A program made the position numbers and the translations under genes. From Tepidisphaera sp. (lineage in GTDB: Bacteria > Planctomycetota > Phycisphaerae > Phycisphaerales > UBA1924), in assembly GCA_016124375.1 (NCBI GenBank), contig WGNV01000004.1:586813-650812 (forward strand): a stretch of 64,000 nt of DNA, written 5' to 3'. Of the stretch, positions 20,313 to 32,174 are shown one piece after another; position 1 is the stretch's first letter, and each line of letters begins with the position of its first letter. A model generated the notes under the pieces. The model was not told the DNA's origin. It made no database searches and worked only from the letters and a program-made list of their open reading frames with translations.

Positions 20313-21662
20313 ATGGACGCGTCCAAGCCGCCAATCGATGTTCCGGGGCGCGATTCCCAGCTGCGGATCGCGTTTATCGTAAACAACCTCACGCCCTATC
20401 GCATCCAGTCGTTCATGCGAGTGCGGCACGAGTTGCCGAGCCTCCGCTTCGCGACCTACGTCACGTGGAACATGAAGCGGAACTTGTGGGTGTACGACGC
20501 GCAGACGCTTCCCAATCTCGGCGTGGTTTCGTTTCCCAACGCCGTTGCCGAGTCGCAGATCGGGACGCCCGACTACTACGTGGGAGACTGGCGAACGGGC
20601 GGGGAGATCATCAAGCATCTGAAGGCCGACCGGCCGGACGCGGTGATCATTTCGGGATACGGCTATCCCTCGATGGCGCGGGTGATTCGCTGGTGCACCA
20701 GGGAGAAGCTCCCCTGGCTGATGTGGGGCGACAGCAATGTCCACTCCGACACGGTGCGGGGCTTCCGGCGCTTTGTCAAGAATCGCGTGGTCGGGTGGGT
20801 GGTGCGTCACTGCAGCGGCCTGCTCGCCTGCGGCGACAACGGCGTGCGCTACTTCCAGAACTACGGGGCCAAGCGCGAGAACATCCACTACTTCCCCGTC
20901 GAACCGGATTACGACCTGATCGACCACCCGGTGCCAGACGTCGAGCAGGAGATCGCTTCCAAGTTCAACTTCACGCCGCAGCGGAGGCGGCTCCTGGTGT
21001 GCTCGCGGCTGGTGCCGGTGAAGGCGGTGGACCAGGCGATCGATGCGTTCGCCTCGGTCGCGTACAAGATTCCGGATCTGGACCTGGTGATCGTGGGCGA
21101 TGGGCCGCTGCGCGAGTCACTCAAGGCTCGCGTGCCGAGCACGCTCGCCTCGCGGGTGATCTTCGCAGGCTTCTTTGACAAGCAGGAGAAGGTGAACGCG
21201 TTCTATCACCAGTGCGACGTGCTGCTGCACCCGGCGGTGTGGGAGCCTTGGGGCGTGGTGCTGCTCGAGGCGGCGGCGGCGGGGCTGGCGATCATCACCA
21301 CCACGGTGGTCGGCGCGCAGCCCGAGGTGGCGATCGATGGCCGCAACGCGCGGATCGTTCGCCCGAACGACCGCAACGCGCTGGCGCAAGCGATCGTGGA
21401 CATCACCCAGCCGGGGCGGCTGGATGCGTTCAAGGCCGCGTCCAAGGCGGTGAGCGCGGAGTTCCGCGTGCGGTGCGACCTGGTGCGGGGGCTGGCGACG
21501 GCGCTTCGTCGCGCGGGCGTGGCCATTCCGCCGGGTGAGCCCCTGCCTACGCCCTGGTCAGGGGCGCCCACGCAAAGCCCGGCGGGATCATCTCCGGCCG
21601 CTGCTGCAGCCAGCCCACCAGCCATTCAAACGCCTCCACAATCCGCTGGCTCGGGCGGCTGA
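20313..21662 (+). CDS. Family 4 glycosyltransferase
   Basis: 449 residues. The N-terminus (LRIAFIVNNLTPYRIQSFMRV) and the GT4 C-terminal domain (RLLVCSRLVPVKAVDQAIDAF, LVIVGDGPLRESLKA, VLLHPAVWEPWGVVLLEAAAAG) are clear, with the EPWGxVLLEA motif being the conserved donor-binding segment. The last 39 residues are Pro/Ser/Ala-rich and overlap the opposite-strand BtuF-like gene by 116 nt. It lies 39 nt after the GT2 gene, probably in the same operon. Confidence 0.87.
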   Translation: MDASKPPIDVPGRDSQLRIAFIVNNLTPYRIQSFMRVRHELPSLRFATYVTWNMKRNLWVYDAQTLPNLGVVSFPNAVAESQIGTPDYYVGDWRTGGEIIKHLKADRPDAVIISGYGYPSMARVIRWCTREKLPWLMWGDSNVHSDTVRGFRRFVKNRVVGWVVRHCSGLLACGDNGVRYFQNYGAKRENIHYFPVEPDYDLIDHPVPDVEQEIASKFNFTPQRRRLLVCSRLVPVKAVDQAIDAFASVAYKIPDLDLVIVGDGPLRESLKARVPSTLASRVIFAGFFDKQEKVNAFYHQCDVLLHPAVWEPWGVVLLEAAAAGLAIITTTVVGAQPEVAIDGRNARIVRPNDRNALAQAIVDITQPGRLDAFKAASKAVSAEFRVRCDLVRGLATALRRAGVAIPPGEPLPTPWSGAPTQSPAGSSPAAAAASPPAIQTPPQSAGSGG

Positions 21663-22548
21663 AGTACCGGTTTCCGTCCACCACGGCCACCTTTCCAAGT
21701 TTCACGGCGGGCAGGTCACTCCACCACGCGTGGCGCGAGAGTGACCTGGCCATCTCCAACCCTTGGGCGAGGGGCACGCCGCAGGGCGCGATGACGATGG
21801 CCCCGGGACGGGCCGCGGCGAGAATCTCGGGAGGAAGGACGACGGATTTGCCGGCGCGGCGTTCGCCCTGCTGCGGGCCGGCGGCGGCACCGGCGTCGGG
21901 CGCCGGCTGAGTGGGGTTGAAGGGATGTCGCGCGCCGGCACGCTCGATCAGCTGCACGTTCCAATGCCCGGCGCAGAACATCGGCTCGGTCCATTCGAGA
22001 AAGGCGACGACCGGGCCGTCATCGAAGGGATTGACGCACTCGCCGGCGGCGAACAGGCGTTCGCGGAGCGCAACCACCTCAGCGCGGGCCCGGGCCTGGC
22101 GCCCGATTGTCTCGCCGATCCGCAGCACATCGTCGAGAATGTCTTCGACGGTGTGGGGGTTGAGATCCAGGACCTCGGGCAGGCCCGGCAGCGAGGCGGC
22201 GAGGCGCTGCACCGTCTGAAGGTCGATCGAGCAGACCTCGCAGAGGCTCTGGGTGATGATGATGTCAGGCCGAAGGGCGGAGAGCCGGGCTTCGTCGAGC
22301 GAGTACAGCGAGCCGTGCTCGGGCAGGCGCTGGCGGACTTCGCGATCGATGGCCGCGGGCTCGGTGGCGCGGATCCGGGCGGCGGTGAGGACCGGGGCGT
22401 GGGCGGCGGCCGGTTCATCGCACTCGTGGCTGCGGCCGACCAGGGCATCGGCGGCCCCGAGAAGGCAGAGGATGTCGGTGGCGCTGGGCAACAGGCTGAC
22501 AACGCGGGGCAGCGCGGGCTCTTGGGTGGCGGGGGCCGGATCGGTCAT
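21547..22548 (-). CDS. BtuF-like cobalamin-binding protein
   Basis: 333 residues. RVVSLLPSATDILCLLGAADALVGRSHECD, then TQSLCEVCSIDLQTV, are hallmarks of the BtuF-related substrate-binding fold annotated as cobalamin-binding protein. There is no signal peptide or lipobox; the N-terminus is MTDPAPATQEPALPRVV, so it may be cytoplasmic, unlike true BtuF. No BtuC or BtuD permease genes are adjacent. The 3' end overlaps the convergent glycosyltransferase by 116 nt. Relevant to the cobalamin riboswitch and MetH elsewhere in the window. Confidence 0.78.
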   Translation of the reverse strand: MTDPAPATQEPALPRVVSLLPSATDILCLLGAADALVGRSHECDEPAAAHAPVLTAARIRATEPAAIDREVRQRLPEHGSLYSLDEARLSALRPDIIITQSLCEVCSIDLQTVQRLAASLPGLPEVLDLNPHTVEDILDDVLRIGETIGRQARARAEVVALRERLFAAGECVNPFDDGPVVAFLEWTEPMFCAGHWNVQLIERAGARHPFNPTQPAPDAGAAAGPQQGERRAGKSVVLPPEILAAARPGAIVIAPCGVPLAQGLEMARSLSRHAWWSDLPAVKLGKVAVVDGNRYFSRPSQRIVEAFEWLVGWLQQRPEMIPPGFAWAPLTRA

Positions 22549-22823
22549 GCGTGGTCCTGGGACGGGAGTTTGAGCCGCCTGGGAATGCGGGGGCAGCGGG
22601 GCCTGAAGGCGATAAAAACAACAGGCGCCAGAGCGCCCCGCGGTAACGGGAGAATAACGGTATCGTGGGCTGTGGGCTTGGGAGGAAGGTTACCGACGCG
22701 GCCCGGGCGGGCGGCCAACGATGGCGATGGCCCTGGGAGTCGAGGTCTGGCTCGGCGCATGTGGTTCGGAAGTTCGGTCGGAAGGATGCGGCGGCAAGGT
22801 TGTTCGGCAAGGAGGACTTTCGC

Positions 22824-25595
22824 GTGGCAGGATCACATCGCACACCTTCAACGCCGCCCGCCTTTTCTCGCCCATGTCGGGGTGCTGTCGCGCTGCTGCT
22901 GGCCGGGCTCCTTACGCCCGCGGCGATGGCGCAGCTTCCACCCGGCAAGCCGACGATCGGGCGTCCGGGGAACATGCCCGGGCAACCCGGCTTCAACGCT
23001 GGGCAGCCCGCACAGCCAGCCCAGCCAGCGCAGCTGAACCCCGCCGCGCCCGCCGAAAACGGGCCACAGGGCCCGCTGCCGAGCATTGATTCGGGCGACC
23101 CCGAGACGGTGTCGCTGGCGGCGTTCACCGAGCCGGTGCAGCTCAAGACGCTGATCGACCTTGTCGGGCAGACGCTGCACATCAACATCACCACAGTGGG
23201 CGACGTGCCGGGCTCGGTGGTGTTCAACGCGCCGGTGCCGATCAAGAAGTCCGAGTTCATTTTTCTGCTGAACTCGCTGCTGGAGCAGCAGGGGTACTCG
23301 ATCACCAAGAACCGGTACGACTGGTACATCGTGCAGAGCAACAGCACGATCACCAGCACCATGGGCAGCAACCTTGCGACGACGCAGGTGATCGCCACGC
23401 CCAACCTGCGCCCGAGCTCGGTCAAGCCATCGATCGACGCACTGACCGCCGGCAGCGCCCAGGGGGGCAACAACGGCAAGTACTCGTATGTGGATGATCT
23501 TGGCGTGATCATCGCGACCGACTCGCCCGCGCGGCTGCAGGCGGTGCGCGACCTCGTCGATCAACTGGTGGCGATCAACGATCAGACATCGTTTCAGCGG
23601 CTGGAGCTGAAGCACATCTCCGCGTCGGTCGCGCGCGACCGGGCCCTGCAGCTTGCGGGGGTGTACGCCTCGGGTTCCGGGGGCGCTCAAAACCAGGGGC
23701 AGAACCCCAACGCGCCCGGCCAGCCGGCGCAGGTGCGCAGCTCGACGAGCCTGAGCAGCCTGAACGACCGCTTGTGGGTTGATCCGCAGGGCAACGCGCT
23801 GATCTTCAGCGGCACGGCCACCGAGATCAATCTCGTCAAGCGCGTGCTCGACGTGATCGACGTGCCCAACACCCTGGAGCCAAAGGGGTATGACGTGGGG
23901 TCGTCGGCCGCGCAGATCGCGAACATCGCGCGCGAGCGCGGGCTGGGGGAAGTGATCTCGATCGGCGAAGACGTGCAGGACCCCAACAACGCCAACAGCA
24001 CGCAGCGATTCCAGAACAACAACTTCTTCAATCGCAACCAGAACGGCGTGAATGGTTCGGGCGGCCCGATCGCCGGCGGGCCGGTGATGGTGGTGGACGA
24101 GCACCGGGGCAAGATCGTGTACTACGGCACGCCCACGCAGCAGAGCGAGCTCAAGGCACTCATCGGCGAACTGGACACGCAGGCGGACATCATCACGACG
24201 CAGGTGTTCAAGCTGAAGAACAGCGATTCGGACGACGTGGCGGACATCATCAACGGGTTGATCAGCAACCAGACGCCGATCGCGACCGGGGATCTGCTGG
24301 GCAGCAACCAGGGTTCGAGCCGCGCCCAGCGTCAGAGCCGCCTGCCGAACAACAACGGCATCAACAACCCCAACATCCAGAGCCGGCCCAGCGGAACGAA
24401 CTTTGACATCGGCGACAGCTTCAACCCCGACCCGACGACGGCGTTTGTGATCTCGAACAAGGCGAACAACCAGGTGATCGTGAAGGCGCGGGCGAAGGAC
24501 CAGCCGCAGTTCGCGCGGATCATCGAGCAGCTCGACCTGCGGCGCCCGCAGGTGTACGTGGAGGCGCGGATCATCGCGGTGACGGCGAGCGACTCCCTGA
24601 GACTGGCGTTCGAGGAGCAGCTCATCAACGCCAGCGGCACGGGGGGGCTGCTGAACACCAACTTCGGGCTATCGAGCTTCGCCACGGGGGGCTCGCTGGC
24701 CGCGGCCAAGGCTGTCGCGACCGGGCTCCCGGGCTTCACGGGCGCAGTGATCAAGAACGATCAGGTGCCGATCGTGCTCAACACGCTGGCGACCGAGACC
24801 GACTCCAAGGTCATTTCGCACCCGCAGTTGCTGGTGGATGACAACGAAGAGGCGAATGTCGAGAGCAAGGACACGAGGCCGACGAGCTCGCTCAGCCGCG
24901 GCACAGGAGGTTCGGGGGACGTCGTGACTTCCGGACCCGACGCGGAGGCGGGGACGACCCTGACCGTCACGCCCCAGATATCCGAGGCGGGGTACCTGCG
25001 GCTGAAGTATGAGATCAAGCTGTCGAGCTTCACGGGCAACAGCACGACGGTGTCGGGCACGGTGCTCAACCCTCCCAAGCAGGTGAACACGCTGAAGAGC
25101 GACAGCGTGACCGTGCCCAGCGACTGCACCGTCGTCGTGGGCGGGCTGGTGGTGGACAGCAAGACCAAGACGATCAACGGGATTCCATTTCTGAAGGACA
25201 TTCCGGGGATCGGGCTGCTGTTCCAGGATCGCAACACGGGCGATACCAAGACGGTGTTGTACATCTTCATCACGCCCAAGATTCTGCGCGAGCCGAGCTT
25301 TTCGGATCTGAAGCTGCTGACCGACGGCCCGCAGAACGCCACCGGGCTCTCGCCCGACATTCCGGCGCTCGAACCCTCGATCATCCCGATCGCCAAGGCG
25401 GGCATCAGTCCTGTGCCTGGCGGGAACGCTCCGGGAACGCCCCCGGCGCCGATTCCCAACACCGGGCGTGATGATGCGCCGCAGGTCGCGCCAGCCCAGG
25501 ACGCGGCGCCGAGTCAGCCATCGCCCGCCCAGCCAGCGCCACCGGCCCAGCCCATGCCCGAACCAGTGCCGGTGCAGCCCATCAAGCCCCGCTGA
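22824..25595 (+). CDS. gspD: Type II secretion system secretin GspD
   Basis: About 923 residues from the GTG at 22824, chosen because AAGGAGG lies 8 nt upstream and a signal peptide follows (GAVALLLAGLLTPAAMAQ). After a Pro/Gln-rich linker come N-domain repeats (AFTEPVQLKTLIDLVGQTL; VFKLKNSDSDDVADIINGL; VEARIIAVTAS). The secretin core ends VPSDCTVVVGGLVVDSKT ... GIPFLKDIPGIGLLFQ. The C-terminal 100 residues are Pro/Ala/Gln-rich. It forms the outer-membrane channel of the T2SS. gspE follows 30 nt later. Confidence 0.93.
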   Translation: MAGSHRTPSTPPAFSRPCRGAVALLLAGLLTPAAMAQLPPGKPTIGRPGNMPGQPGFNAGQPAQPAQPAQLNPAAPAENGPQGPLPSIDSGDPETVSLAAFTEPVQLKTLIDLVGQTLHINITTVGDVPGSVVFNAPVPIKKSEFIFLLNSLLEQQGYSITKNRYDWYIVQSNSTITSTMGSNLATTQVIATPNLRPSSVKPSIDALTAGSAQGGNNGKYSYVDDLGVIIATDSPARLQAVRDLVDQLVAINDQTSFQRLELKHISASVARDRALQLAGVYASGSGGAQNQGQNPNAPGQPAQVRSSTSLSSLNDRLWVDPQGNALIFSGTATEINLVKRVLDVIDVPNTLEPKGYDVGSSAAQIANIARERGLGEVISIGEDVQDPNNANSTQRFQNNNFFNRNQNGVNGSGGPIAGGPVMVVDEHRGKIVYYGTPTQQSELKALIGELDTQADIITTQVFKLKNSDSDDVADIINGLISNQTPIATGDLLGSNQGSSRAQRQSRLPNNNGINNPNIQSRPSGTNFDIGDSFNPDPTTAFVISNKANNQVIVKARAKDQPQFARIIEQLDLRRPQVYVEARIIAVTASDSLRLAFEEQLINASGTGGLLNTNFGLSSFATGGSLAAAKAVATGLPGFTGAVIKNDQVPIVLNTLATETDSKVISHPQLLVDDNEEANVESKDTRPTSSLSRGTGGSGDVVTSGPDAEAGTTLTVTPQISEAGYLRLKYEIKLSSFTGNSTTVSGTVLNPPKQVNTLKSDSVTVPSDCTVVVGGLVVDSKTKTINGIPFLKDIPGIGLLFQDRNTGDTKTVLYIFITPKILREPSFSDLKLLTDGPQNATGLSPDIPALEPSIIPIAKAGISPVPGGNAPGTPPAPIPNTGRDDAPQVAPAQDAAPSQPSPAQPAPPAQPMPEPVPVQPIKPR

Positions 25596-25625
25596 GAACG
25601 AAGACCAGTCCCAAGCTGCTCACAC

Positions 25626-27329
25626 ATGGCCCTATTCAAAGACAAAAACGGAACGCTCGCCAAGCGGGTGGAGGTGGAGGCCAAGCCCAGCCCCGGCGCG
25701 ATGGCTCGCCTGGCGGAGCTCTTTAGCCCGCTGCCGCTGACGCCCGCGCAGATCCAGCAGTTCAGCCGCGTCGAAGGGTCGGACGAAGAGCCGTGGGACG
25801 TGATGCTGCAGATGCTGGCGATGGACGAGCATCAGGCGCTGGAGATGCTGGCCAAGCGAACGGGGTTGCGCTTCGTCGCCGATCCGCGCCAGCACGAGTC
25901 GTCGCAGCGGTTTTACGAGTTGGTGCCCGCGGAGGTGGCTCGCGCCCGGCTATGCGCCGGGCTGGAGAGCGACGGTCAGGTGATGACGATCGCCACGGCA
26001 CAGCCGATGCAGCCCGCCGTCTTCCAGATGCTGGAGGACATGCTGCAGATGCCGGTGCGGCTGGTCTTTTCACCCCGCGCCGGCGTCGCGAACCTGCTGA
26101 ACCGGGGCTACGAGAAAAGCCAGGACCTGGTCACCGAGATCATCGAGGAGATGCCGCTGGATGAGCGGGCGATCGCGGCGGCCGCGGGCAGCGCCGGGCA
26201 ATCCACCGACCTGCTCGCCCTGGCCCGCCAGACGCCGGTCATCCGCCTGGTGAACATGATCCTGTTCGAAGCGTTGCGCCGGCGGGCCAGCGATATCCAC
26301 GTGCACCCGCAGGAAAACAAGCTGGTCATTCGGTTCCGCATCGACGGCATGCTGGTGGATGCGTTCTCGCCGCCCTTGAGTTTGGCGCCGGCGATCAGCT
26401 CGCGCATGAAGGTGATGACGGAGCTGGACATCGCCAACCGGCACAGCCCGCAGGACGGGCACACGAGTGTGCGGGTGGGCAGCCGCAAGGTTGATATCCG
26501 GTTTTCATGCATCCCGACGGTGTATGGCGAGCGGCTGGTGCTGCGATTGCTGGATCAGACGGCCACGCAGTTGTCGCTGGATGAGATCGGCATGACCAAG
26601 CCGATGCAGGCGCAGTTGCTCGACCTGATCGAGCGGCCGACGGGCATCGTGCTGGTGACCGGCCCTACGGGCAGCGGCAAGACGACGACGCTGTACGCGG
26701 CCTTGAGCCGGATCGATCGGGCGAGCCGCAACGTGATGACGATCGAAGACCCCGTGGAGTATCACCTGGAGGGCATCAGCCAGATGCAGGTGAACGCCAA
26801 GCGAGGCGTGACGTTTGCCGCCGGGCTGCGGGCGCTGCTGCGGCAAGACCCCGACGTGATCCTCGTCGGCGAAATCCGCGATGGCGAGACGGCGCAGCTG
26901 GCGATTCAGGCGTCGCTCACCGGGCACCTGGTGCTCGCAACGCTGCACACGAATGATGCGCCCGGCGCGATCCCGCGATTGGTGGACATCGGCATTGAGC
27001 CGTATCTGGTAACCAGTTCGCTGCTCGCGACGCTGGCCCAGCGCCTGCTGCGGCGGACGTGTCAGACGTGCAAGGGCAACGGCCAAAGCCCGGCGGGCGC
27101 GGGGGCGTGCGAGGTGTGCTTCGGGGTCGGATACAAGGGCCGCCTGGCGGTGTATGAGATCATGGCGATGAACGACGAGCTGCGCACGCTGACGGGCAGC
27201 CGTGCGGACGCGGTGACGCTGTACGAGGCGGCCATCCGGGCAGGGTTCAGCCCGATGCGCAACGACGCGATGGACAAGGTGAAGCGCGGATTGACGGACG
27301 AGGCCGAGGTGTACCGCGTGCTGCACTGA
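25626..27329 (+). CDS. gspE: Type II secretion / type IV pilus ATPase GspE
   Basis: 567 residues. The N-terminal MshEN-like domain is followed by the ATPase: Walker A GPTGSGKTTTLY at about residue 346, the Asp box TIEDPVEYHLEG, Walker B ILVGEIRDGETAQ and the His box LATLHTNDA. The zinc-binding tetracysteine (CQTC at 479-482 and CEVC about 15 residues later) marks the GspE/PilB group. It powers assembly of the pseudopilus. No gspF or major pseudopilin gene is adjacent, so the system is split over several loci. Confidence 0.94.
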   Translation: MALFKDKNGTLAKRVEVEAKPSPGAMARLAELFSPLPLTPAQIQQFSRVEGSDEEPWDVMLQMLAMDEHQALEMLAKRTGLRFVADPRQHESSQRFYELVPAEVARARLCAGLESDGQVMTIATAQPMQPAVFQMLEDMLQMPVRLVFSPRAGVANLLNRGYEKSQDLVTEIIEEMPLDERAIAAAAGSAGQSTDLLALARQTPVIRLVNMILFEALRRRASDIHVHPQENKLVIRFRIDGMLVDAFSPPLSLAPAISSRMKVMTELDIANRHSPQDGHTSVRVGSRKVDIRFSCIPTVYGERLVLRLLDQTATQLSLDEIGMTKPMQAQLLDLIERPTGIVLVTGPTGSGKTTTLYAALSRIDRASRNVMTIEDPVEYHLEGISQMQVNAKRGVTFAAGLRALLRQDPDVILVGEIRDGETAQLAIQASLTGHLVLATLHTNDAPGAIPRLVDIGIEPYLVTSSLLATLAQRLLRRTCQTCKGNGQSPAGAGACEVCFGVGYKGRLAVYEIMAMNDELRTLTGSRADAVTLYEAAIRAGFSPMRNDAMDKVKRGLTDEAEVYRVLH

Positions 27330-27341
27330 GGCGGGCGATGT

Positions 27342-27362
27342 GGTCGGCTCGGAGAGCCGACC
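27342..27362. repeat. Hairpin repeat family B, intergenic copy
   Basis: Perfect 9-bp inverted repeat GGTCGGCTC / GAGCCGACC with a 3-nt loop, 12 nt after the gspE stop. Compared with the palindrome inside metH (30730-30762), 24 nt can be aligned with two differences. It may help end gspE transcription, but there is no T-tract. Confidence 0.7.
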
Positions 27363-27402
27363 TGCCTAAGCGGACGTACCAAAGCATGCCAATCATCCCG
27401 CC

Positions 27403-27879
27403 ATGCCCACGCATGTACAAGTGATTCTCCAGGCGGTTTCGTCGTTCGCCATTTGCTGCGGCCTCGTGTTCGCCGCGTTGCAGTTGCTGCACTGGCGGCG
27501 GGCGTACCAGGTGGCCAACTTCACCAAGCTCGTCGAACTGCAGATGTCGCTGCGGAAGATGCGGGTGGATGACCCGTCGATCGCGCGGGTGCACATGCAT
27601 GACGTGGAAGACCTCGAAACCGACGAGGAGATCCGGCACTACTTCATCAACCTGATGCAGTTGTCGGTGTTTGAGATCGCGTGGTACAGCTTCCGGCAGG
27701 GGCAACTGACCGAAGACTACTTCCGAAGCTGGGAGAAGCGGATGCGGGCGCTGCTGGCCGAGCCGAGCTTCCGGCGGATGATGCACAAGCCGAGCATGAA
27801 GATATTGCACGACGAGTTTGACGCGTACATGCACCGGGTGATGCAGCAGGTGGAGGCGCGAGAGCCGGAGAAGAAGTAA
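27403..27879 (+). CDS. Small membrane-anchored protein of unknown function
   Basis: 158 residues. One N-terminal membrane helix (VILQAVSSFAICCGLVFAALQLLHW) is followed by a helical cytoplasmic domain with many Arg/Met/Glu residues (YFINLMQLSVFEIAWYSFRQGQ). It resembles small planctomycete and proteobacterial proteins of the DUF6082 kind, but I cannot confirm that. It converges on metH. Confidence 0.6.
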   Translation: MPTHVQVILQAVSSFAICCGLVFAALQLLHWRRAYQVANFTKLVELQMSLRKMRVDDPSIARVHMHDVEDLETDEEIRHYFINLMQLSVFEIAWYSFRQGQLTEDYFRSWEKRMRALLAEPSFRRMMHKPSMKILHDEFDAYMHRVMQQVEAREPEKK

Positions 27880-27925
27880 GAGCCCGGCAGAGACCGGCGG
27901 TCCACCCCGGAGAGCGACCCGAACA

Positions 27926-31513
<3,588 letters not shown>

Positions 31514-31643
31514 TCAGTTGTCCCCGCCCGCCCCGGCCTGGGTTGGGCATGCGGCTTCATCCGTTTAGCCGGATGAATGGGAGGAGAATAGGGCTGGGCG
31601 AGCGCATGGGCAAGCCGAGATAGGTTATCGGAGCAAGTTTGTC

Positions 31644-31729
31644 GGCATTCGGCATTCGTGATTCGGCATTCGATATGGCGCGGCGGGATGTTCGTTGCCT
31701 TGAACGAATGCCGAATGCCGAATGCCGAA
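31644..31729. repeat. Palindromic repeat family A, intergenic copy
   Basis: The left part (31644-31672) is identical over 29 nt to the left arm of the thiC element. The right part (31705-31729) is an inverted run of three GGCATTC-type units, lacking the TGAT interruption of the left arm, so the hairpin is imperfect. It lies between rpmE and metH. Confidence 0.85.
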
Positions 31730-31746
31730 CAACGCGGCCAACAAAA

Positions 31747-31770
31747 AACCCGCGACAAACGCCGCGGGTT
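31747..31770 (-). terminator. Rho-independent terminator of rpmE
   Basis: 8-bp stem AACCCGCG / CGCGGGTT with an 8-nt loop. Read on the minus strand it is followed by TTTTGT, about 20 nt after the rpmE stop. It separates rpmE from metH. Confidence 0.85.
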
Positions 31771-31791
31771 GAAAGTTCGCTTTCGCTCCCC

Positions 31792-32019
31792 TTACTTCTT
31801 CTTCGCCTTCTCAAAGTAGTTCCCGGCGTACTTGCGCTGGAACTTCTCGACGCGGCCGGCCGAGTCGACGAACGTCTGCTTGCCCGTGAAGAACGGGTGA
31901 GAGCCCGACCACACTTCCACGTGCATTTCGGGCACGGTGGCCCCCACTTCCATCACGACTTGGCCGTTGTGATAGACCTTGCAGTTGGGGTAATACTTGG
32001 GGTGGATCGTCTGCTTCAT
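31792..32019 (-). CDS. rpmE: 50S ribosomal protein L31 (bL31), zinc-free form
   Basis: 75 residues starting MKQTIHPKYYPNCKVYHNGQ, with the family signature GSHPFFTGKQ. The Cys quartet of zinc-binding L31 is missing: only one Cys (Cys13) is present, and the position before HPFF is Gly-Ser instead of Cys-x-x-Cys. This is therefore the C-minus type. A terminator follows immediately. Confidence 0.93.
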   Translation of the reverse strand: MKQTIHPKYYPNCKVYHNGQVVMEVGATVPEMHVEVWSGSHPFFTGKQTFVDSAGRVEKFQRKYAGNYFEKAKKK

Positions 32020-32174
32020 CGCCGGGCTCCGACAGGAAGTGGTCGCGGCGGGATACCGTTCCGCCGGGCCAAGATGGTAGCCCCTCCACGCCTGAACTCA
32101 AGCCCTGAAAGCCGCCCGGACCGAATCCCACCTAGCCATCGCCCGCAGAACGCCTCACCACCCGAAGGACCCTC

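Noticed and set aside
31556..31585. Possible SAM/SAH riboswitch upstream of metH (a CATCCG/CGGATG hairpin with GCTAAA loop on the minus strand)
   Set aside because: Only a single short hairpin is present. The other conserved parts of SAM-II, SAM-I or SAH aptamers are missing, so it is noted only as a leader hairpin.
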